NCBI RefSeq assembly: GCF_041929345.1
Contig: NZ_JBHFNQ010000065.1
Location: 45,891 to 109,890 of the forward strand
DNA: 64,000 nt
Direction: 5' to 3'
Source of the DNA: Floridanema aerugineum
GTDB taxonomy: Bacteria; Cyanobacteriota; Cyanobacteriia; Cyanobacteriales; Aerosakkonemataceae
The position numbers and the translations under genes are program-made. The notes under the pieces were generated by a model. That model was not told the origin of the DNA, did not search any database, and saw only the letters and a list, made by a program, of their open reading frames with translations. Positions 17,485 through 26,306 of this stretch are shown here, piece by piece; the stretch's first letter is position 1, and every line of letters starts with the position of its first letter.

Positions 17485-20400
17485 CTAATTATGATGCCAG
17501 CGAATTGCGTTATTCTCCTGGCGACTCAGCAGAATTCCTAACGCTTCTAAACTTTCTAAATGTTCGGAAATCGCTTTTTTCTGTCTGGTAGCACCTTTAA
17601 ATTGTACCACAACTTGTTCCACTGTCCATTCGCCGCCAGTGGTGCGGAGTAAGTCGCGAATTGCTGCTAGTTGTTCTTTGGGTTTTTTGGGCCAAGTTTT
17701 TTGTTCTGCGGGTGCGGTGATGACTTCTTCTGCTTCGGTAATTCCGGCGAGTGTCATTTGGGTTGCTATTTCTTGGGGGGCTTGATATTCTGGACGCAAC
17801 CAACGAATTAAACCGTTACGTTCTTCGGCAGAACGTTCCGCATTTAAGGCAACTAATCGTTGTAAAATTTCCTCATCACTGATATTTTGATCCCATCCGT
17901 AAGCTTCTAAAACTGCTGCATCAAGTTCGTCGTGAATTTGTTTGAGGGTGGAAACTAAAGCTTTATTGTTGTAGGTTTTATCTACTTCGGTAAAAGCTTC
18001 TCCTGCACGGAGTTTTTCTAACAGGTTGTACATTCCCGTGATCGTGATTTCGGGATGTTGAGATTGCACTTTTTTCCGATGATTATCTAGTTTTTCTCCG
18101 AGTTCGCGGATTTTTTGTTTTTGTTCGGGTGTGGAGTCGGGGAAGGGGAAAGGATCGAAGCACACAGAATTATTATAACGGGGAGTATTACCGCCCAAAT
18201 CTCCTCCTGCTGCTAATGCCCAAGTAACATGAATTCGGCTGGATAGAGTACCAAGATAGTAAGCATCATTAAGAGCAATAGCAACTACTTCACTTTCAGG
18301 TATCACATTCTCTAAAATGAATGTAAAAAACCTGTGTTTTGTCGTTCTTGGTGTCACTATATAACGATTCAGATCTAGAAGTGCAGGACGTATTTTAGCT
18401 CGTGGTTCTGCAAATATCCACCAATTATCTCTGTAAGATTTTCGATTGTTAGTTTCTCTATCAGGCTTTACTCTTTCCACAAGCCACTGATAAATTAGTG
18501 GATATTGGTTAAGTAATTGTTCTTCAGTCAATCCAAATAAATCAATAACAAAACGATCTGGTTCTGGATAAATTAGACCACGACCCGTTCTATACTTTTT
18601 AATTACTTTAGATAAGTTTGAGCTTAAATATCCCAATTGCTTAAGCTGTGCTTCATCTAAAATAAAACCTTGCCCTGCAAGGGTTACTCCTCTAGAAGAT
18701 AGTCCCCGATTAGCTTGCAATGGAATTGTACTGACTACATCAGCACCAGATTTAAGGTTACAAAGAATCTGTCCTACACTCTGCCATTGTATTTTAACTT
18801 GTTCAGCTTCATCTTCAGGATTGTTAGCTTCACCCTCAGCAATTACCATACCGAGATTAGCAATTCGTATAAGTTTATTGCGATCGTCTAATTCAGCAGC
18901 AGTCATGGCAATGGTAACGGCAGCACCCCCATCAACCCAAGGATGATCGGAAATCGCAAAAATTAATCTAATAGGATTCTTTTGACTTAGATGAAAATCA
19001 ATAACTTTTCGCTGCCAAACTTGCCGAATACTATTAGTAGTAATAAACCCAAACCTTTCGACTTTCCCTAATCTCACCAACTCCGCCGCCTTATGCCACC
19101 AATACATGACAAAATCAACAGTATCCGGGACATCTTGATAAACTTGGCGCAAAGTTTCTGCATACCCATCGCCTAAAACTTCCCGCATTCTCGCATTTCC
19201 AATAAAAGGCGGATTAGAAACAATATAATTTGCTTCTTGCCATTCAGCAGGACGGGGATTAATAAACTTATAAATGGGAATTTGATCTGTAGGATCTGGC
19301 ACATTTTCCCCAGTAACAGGATGCCGCATCATCCTACCACCCCAACGAGTGCGCGGTTGTTTTGTGCTTGGATCGATCGCAATTTCTTTACTGTCATAAT
19401 CCAACACAGCATCCCGACATTCAATATTATTGTAAGCCCGTAAAACTGGCTCAATTGGAGGAATATCTCCAAAGCGTTTAAAATGCCATTGTAAATAACC
19501 AATCCAGATTACCAAATCAGCAATTGCCGCTGCCCTGGGATTAAGTTCAATCCCTAAAAATTGCGAAGGATTTACCTGATCGAAATCCAAAGATAACTGT
19601 TCCCCACCTGTAATATCTGCCAACCTTCGCAAAACTTCCGATTCTAAAGCTTTGAGTAAATCCAAAGTCACATAAAGGAAGTTTCCCGAACCACAAGCAG
19701 GGTCAAGAATTTTGATTTCTCGTAACTCTTTGAGGAAGTCTTGAATTAGTGCGATCGCATTTTTTACCTGTTTCTTAGTCGGTTCTTCTCCAGCATTTTC
19801 TAAAGTTTGTTTAACCTCAGCTTGCACCAACTCCCACTGTTCCCGAATCGGTTCTAAAATTACCGGACGTACCAACCTTTCCACATAAGATCTCGGTGTA
19901 TAATGCGCCCCTAATTTACTTCGTTCCTTAGCATCCAACGCCCTTTCCAACAAAGTACCAAAAATCGCAGGTTCCACCTGACTCCAATCTCGTTGAGATG
20001 CTTGCAACAAAACTTCTAATTGTTCCCCATTTAAAGGAAACGCGGAAGCATCAGCAAACAACCCACCATTAAACTTCAACAACTTCCCAGAAAACCCAAA
20101 ACTTGTTCCTTCATTCATCGCTTGCCAAAGCGCCTCTACCTCTGGTAGGAAACTTTTCGGTTTGGGAATCCAACGTTCTTTTAATGCTTCAGTAAACAAT
20201 TTTTCTGGCAACAAACCCACATCTTCCGCAAACATAGTGAAGATGCAACGCATTAAAAAATTAGCAACTTCTTGCGGTTGACGATTACTTTCCAAACTCC
20301 GCGCCAACGCCGCCAAATCTGCTGCTACCTCCCGCGTCACCCGCGCCGCAATTTTCTCTGGGTTGCGCTTTTGTGGATTAGTAAAAATATCAACAAATAA

Positions 20401-20910
20401 AGCAAAAATATCCGGCTTTTGGAAATCAATTAAAGGAATAGTTCGCCTAGCGCCATATCCGCCGTAATCTCCACTAAAACCTAGCCAAATTTCAAAATGA
20501 GAACCAATATCGCAAGTAATTAAAAAAGGTGGTTGGGGTTCTAAATGACGAGTGTAGGAAAGTCCTTGCACAAAGGCTTTTTCCATTTCCTTGAAATAAC
20601 TTGCCGTTCCCCGCTTGGCTGTACCTTTCCCGGCGACTTCCCCCCCTTGCTTAGCTTCAATTACAAAATGCCCTTGTTTATAAAAATCCACAAAACAAGT
20701 CGTCACTTTACCACTAGGATGGGGAATTTTCACATTTTTTTCAAAACAATAGCGATCGCCAGCAATACTACCCTTAGCCGGAGGCGGTTCAACACCCAAA
20801 GCTTTACATAAATCGAGAAAAAATGAGTCTTTATTGGCTCTTTCGTCGCCGCTTGAGCCTTGCCATCGGTTTAGAAACTCTTGTACCCGTTGCAAGTCTG
20901 ACTCATTCAT
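17485..20910 (-). CDS. Type IIG-like restriction-modification protein (N6-adenine methyltransferase with nuclease domain)
   Basis: 1141 residues. The N-terminus (about 60-110) has FVDFYKQGHFVIEAKQGG, which fits the D..ExK core of a PD-(D/E)XK nuclease. A helical spacer follows, then the methyltransferase: HYTPRSYVERLVRP, motif I DPACGSGNFLY, FLGIELNPRAA and motif IV SNPPF, typical of N6-adenine DNA methylases. The C-terminal third should hold the target recognition domain (FITTNSIRQ, YNNSVCFDPFPFPD). A single chain for cutting and modification matches MmeI/Eco57I-type type IIG enzymes. The recognition site cannot be read. The frame is intact; a DUF4231 gene is upstream on the same strand. Confidence 0.85.
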   Translation of the reverse strand: MNESDLQRVQEFLNRWQGSSGDERANKDSFFLDLCKALGVEPPPAKGSIAGDRYCFEKNVKIPHPSGKVTTCFVDFYKQGHFVIEAKQGGEVAGKGTAKRGTASYFKEMEKAFVQGLSYTRHLEPQPPFLITCDIGSHFEIWLGFSGDYGGYGARRTIPLIDFQKPDIFALFVDIFTNPQKRNPEKIAARVTREVAADLAALARSLESNRQPQEVANFLMRCIFTMFAEDVGLLPEKLFTEALKERWIPKPKSFLPEVEALWQAMNEGTSFGFSGKLLKFNGGLFADASAFPLNGEQLEVLLQASQRDWSQVEPAIFGTLLERALDAKERSKLGAHYTPRSYVERLVRPVILEPIREQWELVQAEVKQTLENAGEEPTKKQVKNAIALIQDFLKELREIKILDPACGSGNFLYVTLDLLKALESEVLRRLADITGGEQLSLDFDQVNPSQFLGIELNPRAAAIADLVIWIGYLQWHFKRFGDIPPIEPVLRAYNNIECRDAVLDYDSKEIAIDPSTKQPRTRWGGRMMRHPVTGENVPDPTDQIPIYKFINPRPAEWQEANYIVSNPPFIGNARMREVLGDGYAETLRQVYQDVPDTVDFVMYWWHKAAELVRLGKVERFGFITTNSIRQVWQRKVIDFHLSQKNPIRLIFAISDHPWVDGGAAVTIAMTAAELDDRNKLIRIANLGMVIAEGEANNPEDEAEQVKIQWQSVGQILCNLKSGADVVSTIPLQANRGLSSRGVTLAGQGFILDEAQLKQLGYLSSNLSKVIKKYRTGRGLIYPEPDRFVIDLFGLTEEQLLNQYPLIYQWLVERVKPDRETNNRKSYRDNWWIFAEPRAKIRPALLDLNRYIVTPRTTKHRFFTFILENVIPESEVVAIALNDAYYLGTLSSRIHVTWALAAGGDLGGNTPRYNNSVCFDPFPFPDSTPEQKQKIRELGEKLDNHRKKVQSQHPEITITGMYNLLEKLRAGEAFTEVDKTYNNKALVSTLKQIHDELDAAVLEAYGWDQNISDEEILQRLVALNAERSAEERNGLIRWLRPEYQAPQEIATQMTLAGITEAEEVITAPAEQKTWPKKPKEQLAAIRDLLRTTGGEWTVEQVVVQFKGATRQKKAISEHLESLEALGILLSRQENNAIRWHHN

Positions 20911-20969
20911 TCCGGCAAATAGGCTAAGTTTTTCGGTAGTTTATTTACTTTATCATTAAATAGCTAACT

Positions 20970-21009
20970 GACACTCTCCCGTCAAGCTACACTGTGACGG
21001 GAAAGTGTC
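20970..21009. repeat. Long inverted repeat between DUF4231 and restriction genes
   Basis: Arms GACACTCTCCCGTCA and TGACGGGAAAGTGTC (15 bp, one mismatch) enclose 10 nt. There is no T run, so it may be a processing or attenuation hairpin rather than a full terminator between the two minus-strand genes. Confidence 0.7.
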
Positions 21010-21021
21010 AAGTAGTTAACT

Positions 21022-21840
21022 TTATGATTGGGATTTTGCCGTTTCTGAATCAGTTGACTTAGTTTCGGTTTGAGGTGACTGAATCTGTTTCAGGTGGATT
21101 GTATTCACTTGGTTAATAAAATTTTCCACCGATTCTTGTACCTTTTGTTTGCGTTGGACTTCATCTGGCACATCAGAGAAGCGATAGGGTGTAACCCCTA
21201 GAATAAATTTTTCCTGTTCCGCTTCCAATAATTCTACAGTAGTGTTGGCAGCCAGCCAGGTTTTCTGAAAGGGAAATGAGGTGGAAATACTGCTGACAAT
21301 TGCTGCGATCGCAGGGAAAATCACAGGTAGCCAACGTACTATACCCGAACTAGTGTTCAATTTGTCCAACAACACCAATATCGGTGTCACTCCTGACAAA
21401 ATGACTGTGGAGAGTTGAAAGACATAGTAGATGTTTCTGGCATTCCGTCGCGTGTATTTATAATCATCAACCAGTTCCTGACAATATTGAATTGCTCTAC
21501 TGCGAATTAAGTTGATTGGTTCATCTTCAACTTTGAGATCGTTGCCAAACATATAACTGTAAAGTCGGGCTTTCTTTTGATTATCAAGTTGTTTGGTCGA
21601 TCGCTTGTAAGTTTCCTGAAACCGCTGATTCAGCAGAATCAGAAACACCAGAATCGTCAGCGCTGCGATCGCGTAAGTCACCGTTGTTGAATTATCTTTA
21701 AACAAGATCGCAACTCCGATCGCACCAACGCAACAGGCAATCAGGAAAAACTCGATGACGCTAAAAATTAGCGGTGTCTTAACATCGGTGGTTTCCCATG
21801 CTAGGGAAACACCTGTGTTACTGTTGAGTTGAGAGTCCAT
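21022..21840 (-). CDS. DUF4231 domain-containing membrane protein (SLATT-like)
   Basis: 272 residues. There are two N-terminal membrane helices (about 25-45 and 55-72), then QRFQETYKRSTKQLDNQKKARLYS-like charged helices, and a second hydrophobic pair (VFQLSTVILSGVTPILVLL and WLPVIFPAIAAIVSSIS). The charged C-terminus is Ser/Thr/Gln-rich. DUF4231 belongs to the SLATT-type two-helix membrane proteins that recur in bacterial conflict systems, where they are proposed to form pores. The neighbour downstream is a restriction-modification gene, which supports a defence setting, but no nucleotide-sensing partner is present. Confidence 0.78.
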   Translation of the reverse strand: MDSQLNSNTGVSLAWETTDVKTPLIFSVIEFFLIACCVGAIGVAILFKDNSTTVTYAIAALTILVFLILLNQRFQETYKRSTKQLDNQKKARLYSYMFGNDLKVEDEPINLIRSRAIQYCQELVDDYKYTRRNARNIYYVFQLSTVILSGVTPILVLLDKLNTSSGIVRWLPVIFPAIAAIVSSISTSFPFQKTWLAANTTVELLEAEQEKFILGVTPYRFSDVPDEVQRKQKVQESVENFINQVNTIHLKQIQSPQTETKSTDSETAKSQS

Positions 21841-22833
21841 CGTTCAATTTTAACTTCTACAGAAGATATTGCTACCAAAGTATTTTATCAGAAGGTATGC
21901 GATCGTAGTGCAACGCAGCCCGCTCCGCCTTGTTTAGCTTCTCTGAAAAAACCGCAGGTAGGGGACTTTTGACATTTTCCCAACGATAGCGATCGCTAAA
22001 TACTATCCTGAACCCCGGTCGGAATTTTTCAACTTTTGTTGATGCTTAAATCCCAGCTTTTACCTCAAATAAGCCAGAAAGGTGAGGCAATTATTTCATG
22101 AATTTTTCTTTGGGTAGAAGCATTCTTATTGCTCTATCTGCTAGCCTCCTACTTTAGTCAGAGATAAACCCTCTATGGCTTTATGATAAATATTTTAGTT
22201 TGTCAAGGCATCCGAGTGAGAAAAATTGAGATAAAATACTATTAGTAACTTTACTAGTATCAGCCAAAAGAGAGAGGTGTGTAAACCTACTTATTTCTGG
22301 CTCACGATGAACACATAAATCAGTAATAACCATTAATGGTCAGGCATTTTTTTGCTTTTAATCATCAATAAGATTGCAGAATAACATTATGGGGATCAAG
22401 CAAAATAAGATTATATTAAGAGATTTTACGGATGGGATCAGGAAATTTAAAATTATCCTAAAGATAGATGGATTCCTTAATTAAACACTTTTAAACTGTT
22501 AAAGTAATTAATTTTTACCCTGTAGACTAAGTTGTGAGCAAACAAGGAGAGCAGATTATTCCGAATCATGAAATCTCCCTGGGACAGAAAAGGTAAAAAG
22601 CCTGAGTGTGAGATGAAACTTATATCAATCATTTACTCAGTACTTTCCCTGAGCAGTTCTCGGAGAATTGATGAAAACTTCAAAAAAACTTGGTGGGGAC
22701 GGTAAATTCAGTTATGAAGCGACCAAACAGAAAATAATTTCAGAAATCACATCACTGTAAACATGGTGAGATTCATTTACTAAATTTTTGAGCGAGCGTT
22801 TAATTAACTATTTTTTAAAGAGAGGCAAATAAG
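21841..22833. other. Gene-free 1-kb region upstream of the zinc-ribbon gene
   Basis: No frame with family features and no recognisable RNA. There is a short hairpin-like ACCATTAATGGT followed by CAGGCATTTTTTTGC (22329-22355), which could end a transcript. The stretch before the zinc-ribbon gene is purine-rich and includes ATGAAAAC and GGTGGGGAC patches. A long 5' leader or degraded gene is possible. Confidence 0.45.
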
Positions 22834-23019
22834 ATGAATACCCGCAGTAACTCTTGTCCATTTTGTGGCAGTTCACTGCTGCGTCACATTCGCCATCAAG
22901 GTATTTATTGGTTTTGCAGCAGTTGTTATCAAGAAGTGCCTTCTCTGACTTCAATGGTGATGTCCCGTCGTGATAAAGTAGGACAGCAGTCGCGTCCGCT
23001 CACGGCAGTGGGTTCCTAA
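22834..23019 (+). CDS. Small zinc-ribbon protein
   Basis: 61 residues with two CxxC knuckles, CPFCGSSLL and CSSCYQE, separated by about 19 residues rich in His and aromatic residues (RHIRHQGIYWF). The C-terminus is basic (SRRDKVGQQSRP). Similar short proteins recur in cyanobacteria with no assigned function; a nucleic-acid or protein-binding zinc ribbon is likely. GAGAGGC upstream is a good ribosome site. The stop lies 4 nt before the TTG start of the alcohol dehydrogenase, so they are probably coupled. Confidence 0.8.
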   Translation: MNTRSNSCPFCGSSLLRHIRHQGIYWFCSSCYQEVPSLTSMVMSRRDKVGQQSRPLTAVGS

Positions 23020-23023
23020 AGTT

Positions 23024-24076
23024 TTGCTAGGTGCAGTACTGTACGGTCAAGAAGATTTACGTTTGGAATCAGTAGCAGATCCGATCGCTGATTCTGAGGA
23101 GATAATTATTCAAGTCGGAGTAGCAACCACCTGCGGCACCGACTTGAAAGTATGGCGTAGAGGTGGTCATGCTAAAATGTTACGACCCCCAACGCTGTTT
23201 GGACATGAAGCAGCTGGTAGAATTGTGGCGATCGGCAAAGATGTTCAAGGTTGGCAAATAGGCGATCGCGTAGTCGCCAACAATTCCGCTCCGTGCATGA
23301 ATTGTTTCTTTTGTCAAGGTAAAGAATATTCCCTTTGCCCGAATTTAACTTGGAATAATGGCACATTTGCCGAATACTTAAAAATTCCAGCCCAAATTGT
23401 TAAACATAATTTATTACCAATTCCAGATGATTTGCCTGATGGTTTAGCATCAATGACCGAACCTCTAGCTTGTGTATTGCATGGGATGGCGAGGTCGAAT
23501 ATTAAAAGGGGCGATCGGGTGGTAGTAATTGGAGATGGAGCGATCGGTCTAATGTTCGTCGCTGCGATCGCCCAGTCCCCAGTACCCAATCCCCAATCCC
23601 CAATTTTCCTCTTTGGAGGCAACGATCGAAGATTGGAAATCGGGCAAAAATTAGGCGCAACCCAAACTTTTAATTATCATCAAATAACAGATATTCCGAC
23701 GGTAGTTAAAGAACTGACGGAAGGATGGGGTGCGGATGTGGTGATTGAAGCGACGGGAGTTCCAGCAGTTTGGGAAAGCGCGATCGCTTGTGCTCGTCCC
23801 GGTGCTACCGTTAACCTATTCGGAGGTTGTCCGCGAGATACTACCATCACCGTGAATACAGAACAACTGCATTACAGCGAACTAACCTTAAAAGGCGTTT
23901 TTCACAACACACCCAAATATGTTAGGGAAGCACTCTCACTCTTAGCAAGTCGCACCATTCCCTTTGAACTATTAATTAGCGAACATCGTCCCTTGAAAGA
24001 TTTAGAACAGGTGTTTCAAGATATGAAGAATCGGAAGTCAATTAAAGTAGCAATATTGCCGAATATGTCATCCTAG
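23024..24076 (+). CDS. Zinc-dependent medium-chain alcohol dehydrogenase, repeat-interrupted
   Basis: 350 residues from a TTG start. Catalytic zinc ligands are C-G-T-D in TTCGTD, GHEAAG and a later Glu (TEPLACVLHG); the structural zinc lobe is CMNCFFCQGKEYSLC. The NAD(P) fold begins at VVVIGDGAIGLM. Just after the first Rossmann helix, AAIAQ is followed by SPVPNPQSP, which is encoded by CCCCAGT/CCCCAAT heptamers at 23572-23604, in frame. The reaction is oxidation of an alcohol or polyol such as threonine, sorbitol or a glycol; the substrate is not evident. It follows the zinc-ribbon gene by 4 nt. Confidence 0.87.
   Translation: MLGAVLYGQEDLRLESVADPIADSEEIIIQVGVATTCGTDLKVWRRGGHAKMLRPPTLFGHEAAGRIVAIGKDVQGWQIGDRVVANNSAPCMNCFFCQGKEYSLCPNLTWNNGTFAEYLKIPAQIVKHNLLPIPDDLPDGLASMTEPLACVLHGMARSNIKRGDRVVVIGDGAIGLMFVAAIAQSPVPNPQSPIFLFGGNDRRLEIGQKLGATQTFNYHQITDIPTVVKELTEGWGADVVIEATGVPAVWESAIACARPGATVNLFGGCPRDTTITVNTEQLHYSELTLKGVFHNTPKYVREALSLLASRTIPFELLISEHRPLKDLEQVFQDMKNRKSIKVAILPNMSS
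23572..23604 (+). repeat. Heptameric CCCCAGT/CCCCAAT repeat inside coding sequence
   Basis: About 33 bp of tandem heptamers of the type seen in cyanobacterial intergenic regions (also near 6945, 16950 and 27925 here), lying within the dehydrogenase gene without breaking its frame. Confidence 0.75.
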
Positions 24077-24108
24077 TGGCAGAGCAAGAATCTATTTTTA
24101 TATTGACT

Positions 24109-24696
24109 ATGAAAGCTTTGGGTTTATTAATGTTGGGGTTGGGAATAGCGATCGCCACTTTTAGCGATCGGGCCAACGCCTTACCAGGACAGACAACAGC
24201 AGAAGTTGCCGCTTGGATCAAAGGAAATCCCACCCTAAGTCCCTATAGCGGACAAACACTGCTAGTACACAGAACTGATACACCCGCCCAAAGATTCACC
24301 TTTGAAGCTTCCGTTTTCGCCCCAGGTTTAGCAACACCACCAGGAGATCCCGGCATTGTTCGCACCGAAAAAATCAACCTCTTTGACATGATTAACGGTG
24401 TCACCCCCAACCGTCTCCAAGAATCACTACGCGTCATCTACGGGTTAGAGATTTACCAAGATTTCCAACAAGCGCGAGTAATTTACTCTTACCCAAATCC
24501 CGAAATGGTACAAGAAGCACGCACCTTAACCTTACCCTTACAAGAAGCACTCAAAGGCGAACTAAGATTAGGATCGCGTTTTGCCTACTGGGTAGAATTT
24601 CCCCAACCCCAAGACGGTAAACCAATCATGGGCAAAATCACCATCTTACTCAAGAGTGACTTAGACAAACTAGAAGCACAACTCCGCAACCGTTAA
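24109..24696 (+). CDS. Conserved cyanobacterial exported protein of unknown function
   Basis: 195 residues from the ATG at 24109, chosen because it begins a signal peptide (MKALGLLMLGLGIAIATFS) that ends near RANA-LPGQ. A GTG at 24076 overlaps the dehydrogenase stop and would add 11 residues. The mature protein has a repeated polar/aromatic pattern (TAEVAAWIKGNPTLSP, YGLEIYQDFQQARVIYSYP) and no catalytic motif that I recognise. It may be co-transcribed with the dehydrogenase. A long GGRGCAGA tandem repeat begins directly after the stop. Confidence 0.75.
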   Translation: MKALGLLMLGLGIAIATFSDRANALPGQTTAEVAAWIKGNPTLSPYSGQTLLVHRTDTPAQRFTFEASVFAPGLATPPGDPGIVRTEKINLFDMINGVTPNRLQESLRVIYGLEIYQDFQQARVIYSYPNPEMVQEARTLTLPLQEALKGELRLGSRFAYWVEFPQPQDGKPIMGKITILLKSDLDKLEAQLRNR

Positions 24697-24808
24697 GGGG
24701 GCAGGGGGTCAGAGGAGCAGAGGAGCAGAGGGGCAGGGGAGCAGAGGGGCAGGGGGGCAGGGGAGCAGAGGAGCAGAGGGGCAGAGGAGCAGAGGGGCAG
24801 AGGAGCAA
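24697..24808. repeat. Octameric GGRGCAGR tandem repeat
   Basis: About 14 imperfect 8-bp units such as GGAGCAGA and GGGGCAGG follow the stop codon of the preceding gene immediately. It is followed at 24822-24869 by a second array of CTCAAAA-type octamers. Confidence 0.9.
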
Positions 24809-24882
24809 GAGAAGTTCATTACTCAAAACTCTCTTCTTAACTCAAAACTCAAAACTCAAAACTCAAAACTTCCCCAATCCCC

Positions 24883-25230
24883 TTAACTTTGCCAAGTACC
24901 GGAAAAAATACTTCTGACAGCGAGATCAATCCGGTTTAAATCTTCATTAAGCAAAAAAGGCCACTCAACCCCGGCACGAAGTCCCTTTTCGTAGAGGCGA
25001 CGACTCTCGAAACTCAGCAAATGCAACGCATTCACTAATTCTTTGTCCAAATTGGTTTCATCCTTCAAAGCATCGAACACCATTTTCAACGCTAATAATA
25101 TAGATGTCTGCTGTCCCGGTACTGGTGACTTCTCCTGACTCAGGCGCATCAGAAAGTCGTCAGGATTTCGCTGGGTTTCCAGGGCAGTTCCCTGATTAAT
25201 GAGGAAATTTCGGGCTGTTTTGTAATCCAT
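24883..25230 (-). CDS. Conserved cyanobacterial protein of unknown function
   Basis: 115 residues. It has a helical pattern with the conserved-looking blocks DYKTARNFLINQG, NPDDFLMRLSQEKSPVPGQQTSILLALK and LLSFESRRLYEKGLRAGVEWPFLLNEDL. No signal peptide or membrane helix. Similar cyanobacterial proteins are sometimes labelled dethiobiotin synthetase, but no P-loop is present here, so I do not adopt that name. It stands alone, convergent with the upstream gene across the tandem repeats. Confidence 0.7.
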   Translation of the reverse strand: MDYKTARNFLINQGTALETQRNPDDFLMRLSQEKSPVPGQQTSILLALKMVFDALKDETNLDKELVNALHLLSFESRRLYEKGLRAGVEWPFLLNEDLNRIDLAVRSIFSGTWQS

Positions 25231-25460
25231 TTTCTCGCTATTCCTTTCTGCCCAAATTTTACCCCTTGAGTGAGAGGGTTTATCCTCATTCAGCTTTAAA
25301 AATGGTTATAAGTTTGTTGTAAGCACAGAGCGTTCTAGCACGCTCTGTGCTGACAACGAACCTAAAATCATTTGTTGATTGCGGAACATTTGCCAAAATC
25401 AGAGAGTCAAATAAAACAAATAGATGAGATGTAAATGAAATAGTTAATGGTGTATTTCTC

Positions 25461-26198
25461 ATGAAATTTAAATTCTTGACGCAAATTTTTCTATCGACTC
25501 TCGCTTTATCTAGCACTTTTGCTGTAACAAATCCGGTAAAAGCTCAACAAACAGTACCAGCAGAAAGATTACCAGCAGAAAGATTACCAGCAGAAAGTGT
25601 CACGCCCGATCGACAAACTGATTTAACAACTACTTTTGAATGCGTTACTGAAGGTAGAAGTTATGCCACAGTTGCTCGCAGAGGAGAAAGAGTTACTTCA
25701 CCAATCCTGCTTTGGAGAACTTTCGAGTTTGGTAGTCAATATACTCCCGAAAATCGTTGTCGCATGGTGTCCGATCGCTTAACCAGAGCAGTTGGTGAAA
25801 ATGGGGGACGACTAACTAATTTACAATTAACAACTGGTAGAGTGAATAATTTACCTGTCATTTGTTACACAAACGGTGGGCAAAATGTTTGTAATTCCAG
25901 AAATTTACTCCTAACTTTGGATAGTCGCAATGCCACTAACCCTAATGCAGCTTTGGATAATTTACTAAACTTTGGTGTCAGTGGTTCTGGTACGCCAGTG
26001 GTTTCTTTTGCTCCTTCTTCAGGAATTAATCGTCGTCCATCTTCAACTCCAAAACGAGTTAGTTTGGAAAGAATTGTTAATGAAGCTTTTGAAGACAAAT
26101 ATGGCGACGATCAAACACCTGTTGTCCGCCCACAACCGCCCGTTTCTCGCCCTAGCAATCCGGTTTCTCGCCCTCGACCTGTAGATAATGGTATTTAG
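25461..26198 (+). CDS. COP23 domain exported protein
   Basis: 245 residues. There is a signal peptide (FLTQIFLSTLALSSTFA) cleaved near VKA-QQ. Next comes a short repeat PAERL-PAERL-PAES, encoded by three 15-bp units at 25557-25599. The COP23 domain follows: FECVTEGRSYATVARRGE, PILLWRTFEFG, CRMVSDRLTRAV, VICYTNGGQNVCNSRNLLLTL. The C-terminus is Pro/Arg-rich. COP23 is named after a membrane-associated circadian oscillating protein of unicellular cyanobacteria. Four cysteines suggest two disulphides in the periplasm. The trypsin-like protease gene follows by 108 bp. Confidence 0.86.
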   Translation: MKFKFLTQIFLSTLALSSTFAVTNPVKAQQTVPAERLPAERLPAESVTPDRQTDLTTTFECVTEGRSYATVARRGERVTSPILLWRTFEFGSQYTPENRCRMVSDRLTRAVGENGGRLTNLQLTTGRVNNLPVICYTNGGQNVCNSRNLLLTLDSRNATNPNAALDNLLNFGVSGSGTPVVSFAPSSGINRRPSSTPKRVSLERIVNEAFEDKYGDDQTPVVRPQPPVSRPSNPVSRPRPVDNGI

Positions 26199-26236
26199 GA
26201 ATTGGTAATAGGTTGTGAGATTTCTACCACCAACTA

Positions 26237-26275
26237 ACCTGGGAGGTTTTATACTTCCCAGGTCGGTCATTTTTT
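26237..26275 (+). terminator. Terminator-like hairpin after the COP23 gene
   Basis: ACCTGGGA (26237-26244) pairs with TCCCAGGT (26256-26263), followed by CGGTCATTTTTTGG. It may attenuate rather than end transcription into the protease gene. Confidence 0.65.
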
Positions 26276-26306
26276 GGTATCTTAAAAATGTTATTTAGGG
26301 AATTAA

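Noticed and set aside
24697..24869. CRISPR array
   Set aside because: Units are 8 bp with no spacers; it is simple tandem repeat DNA.
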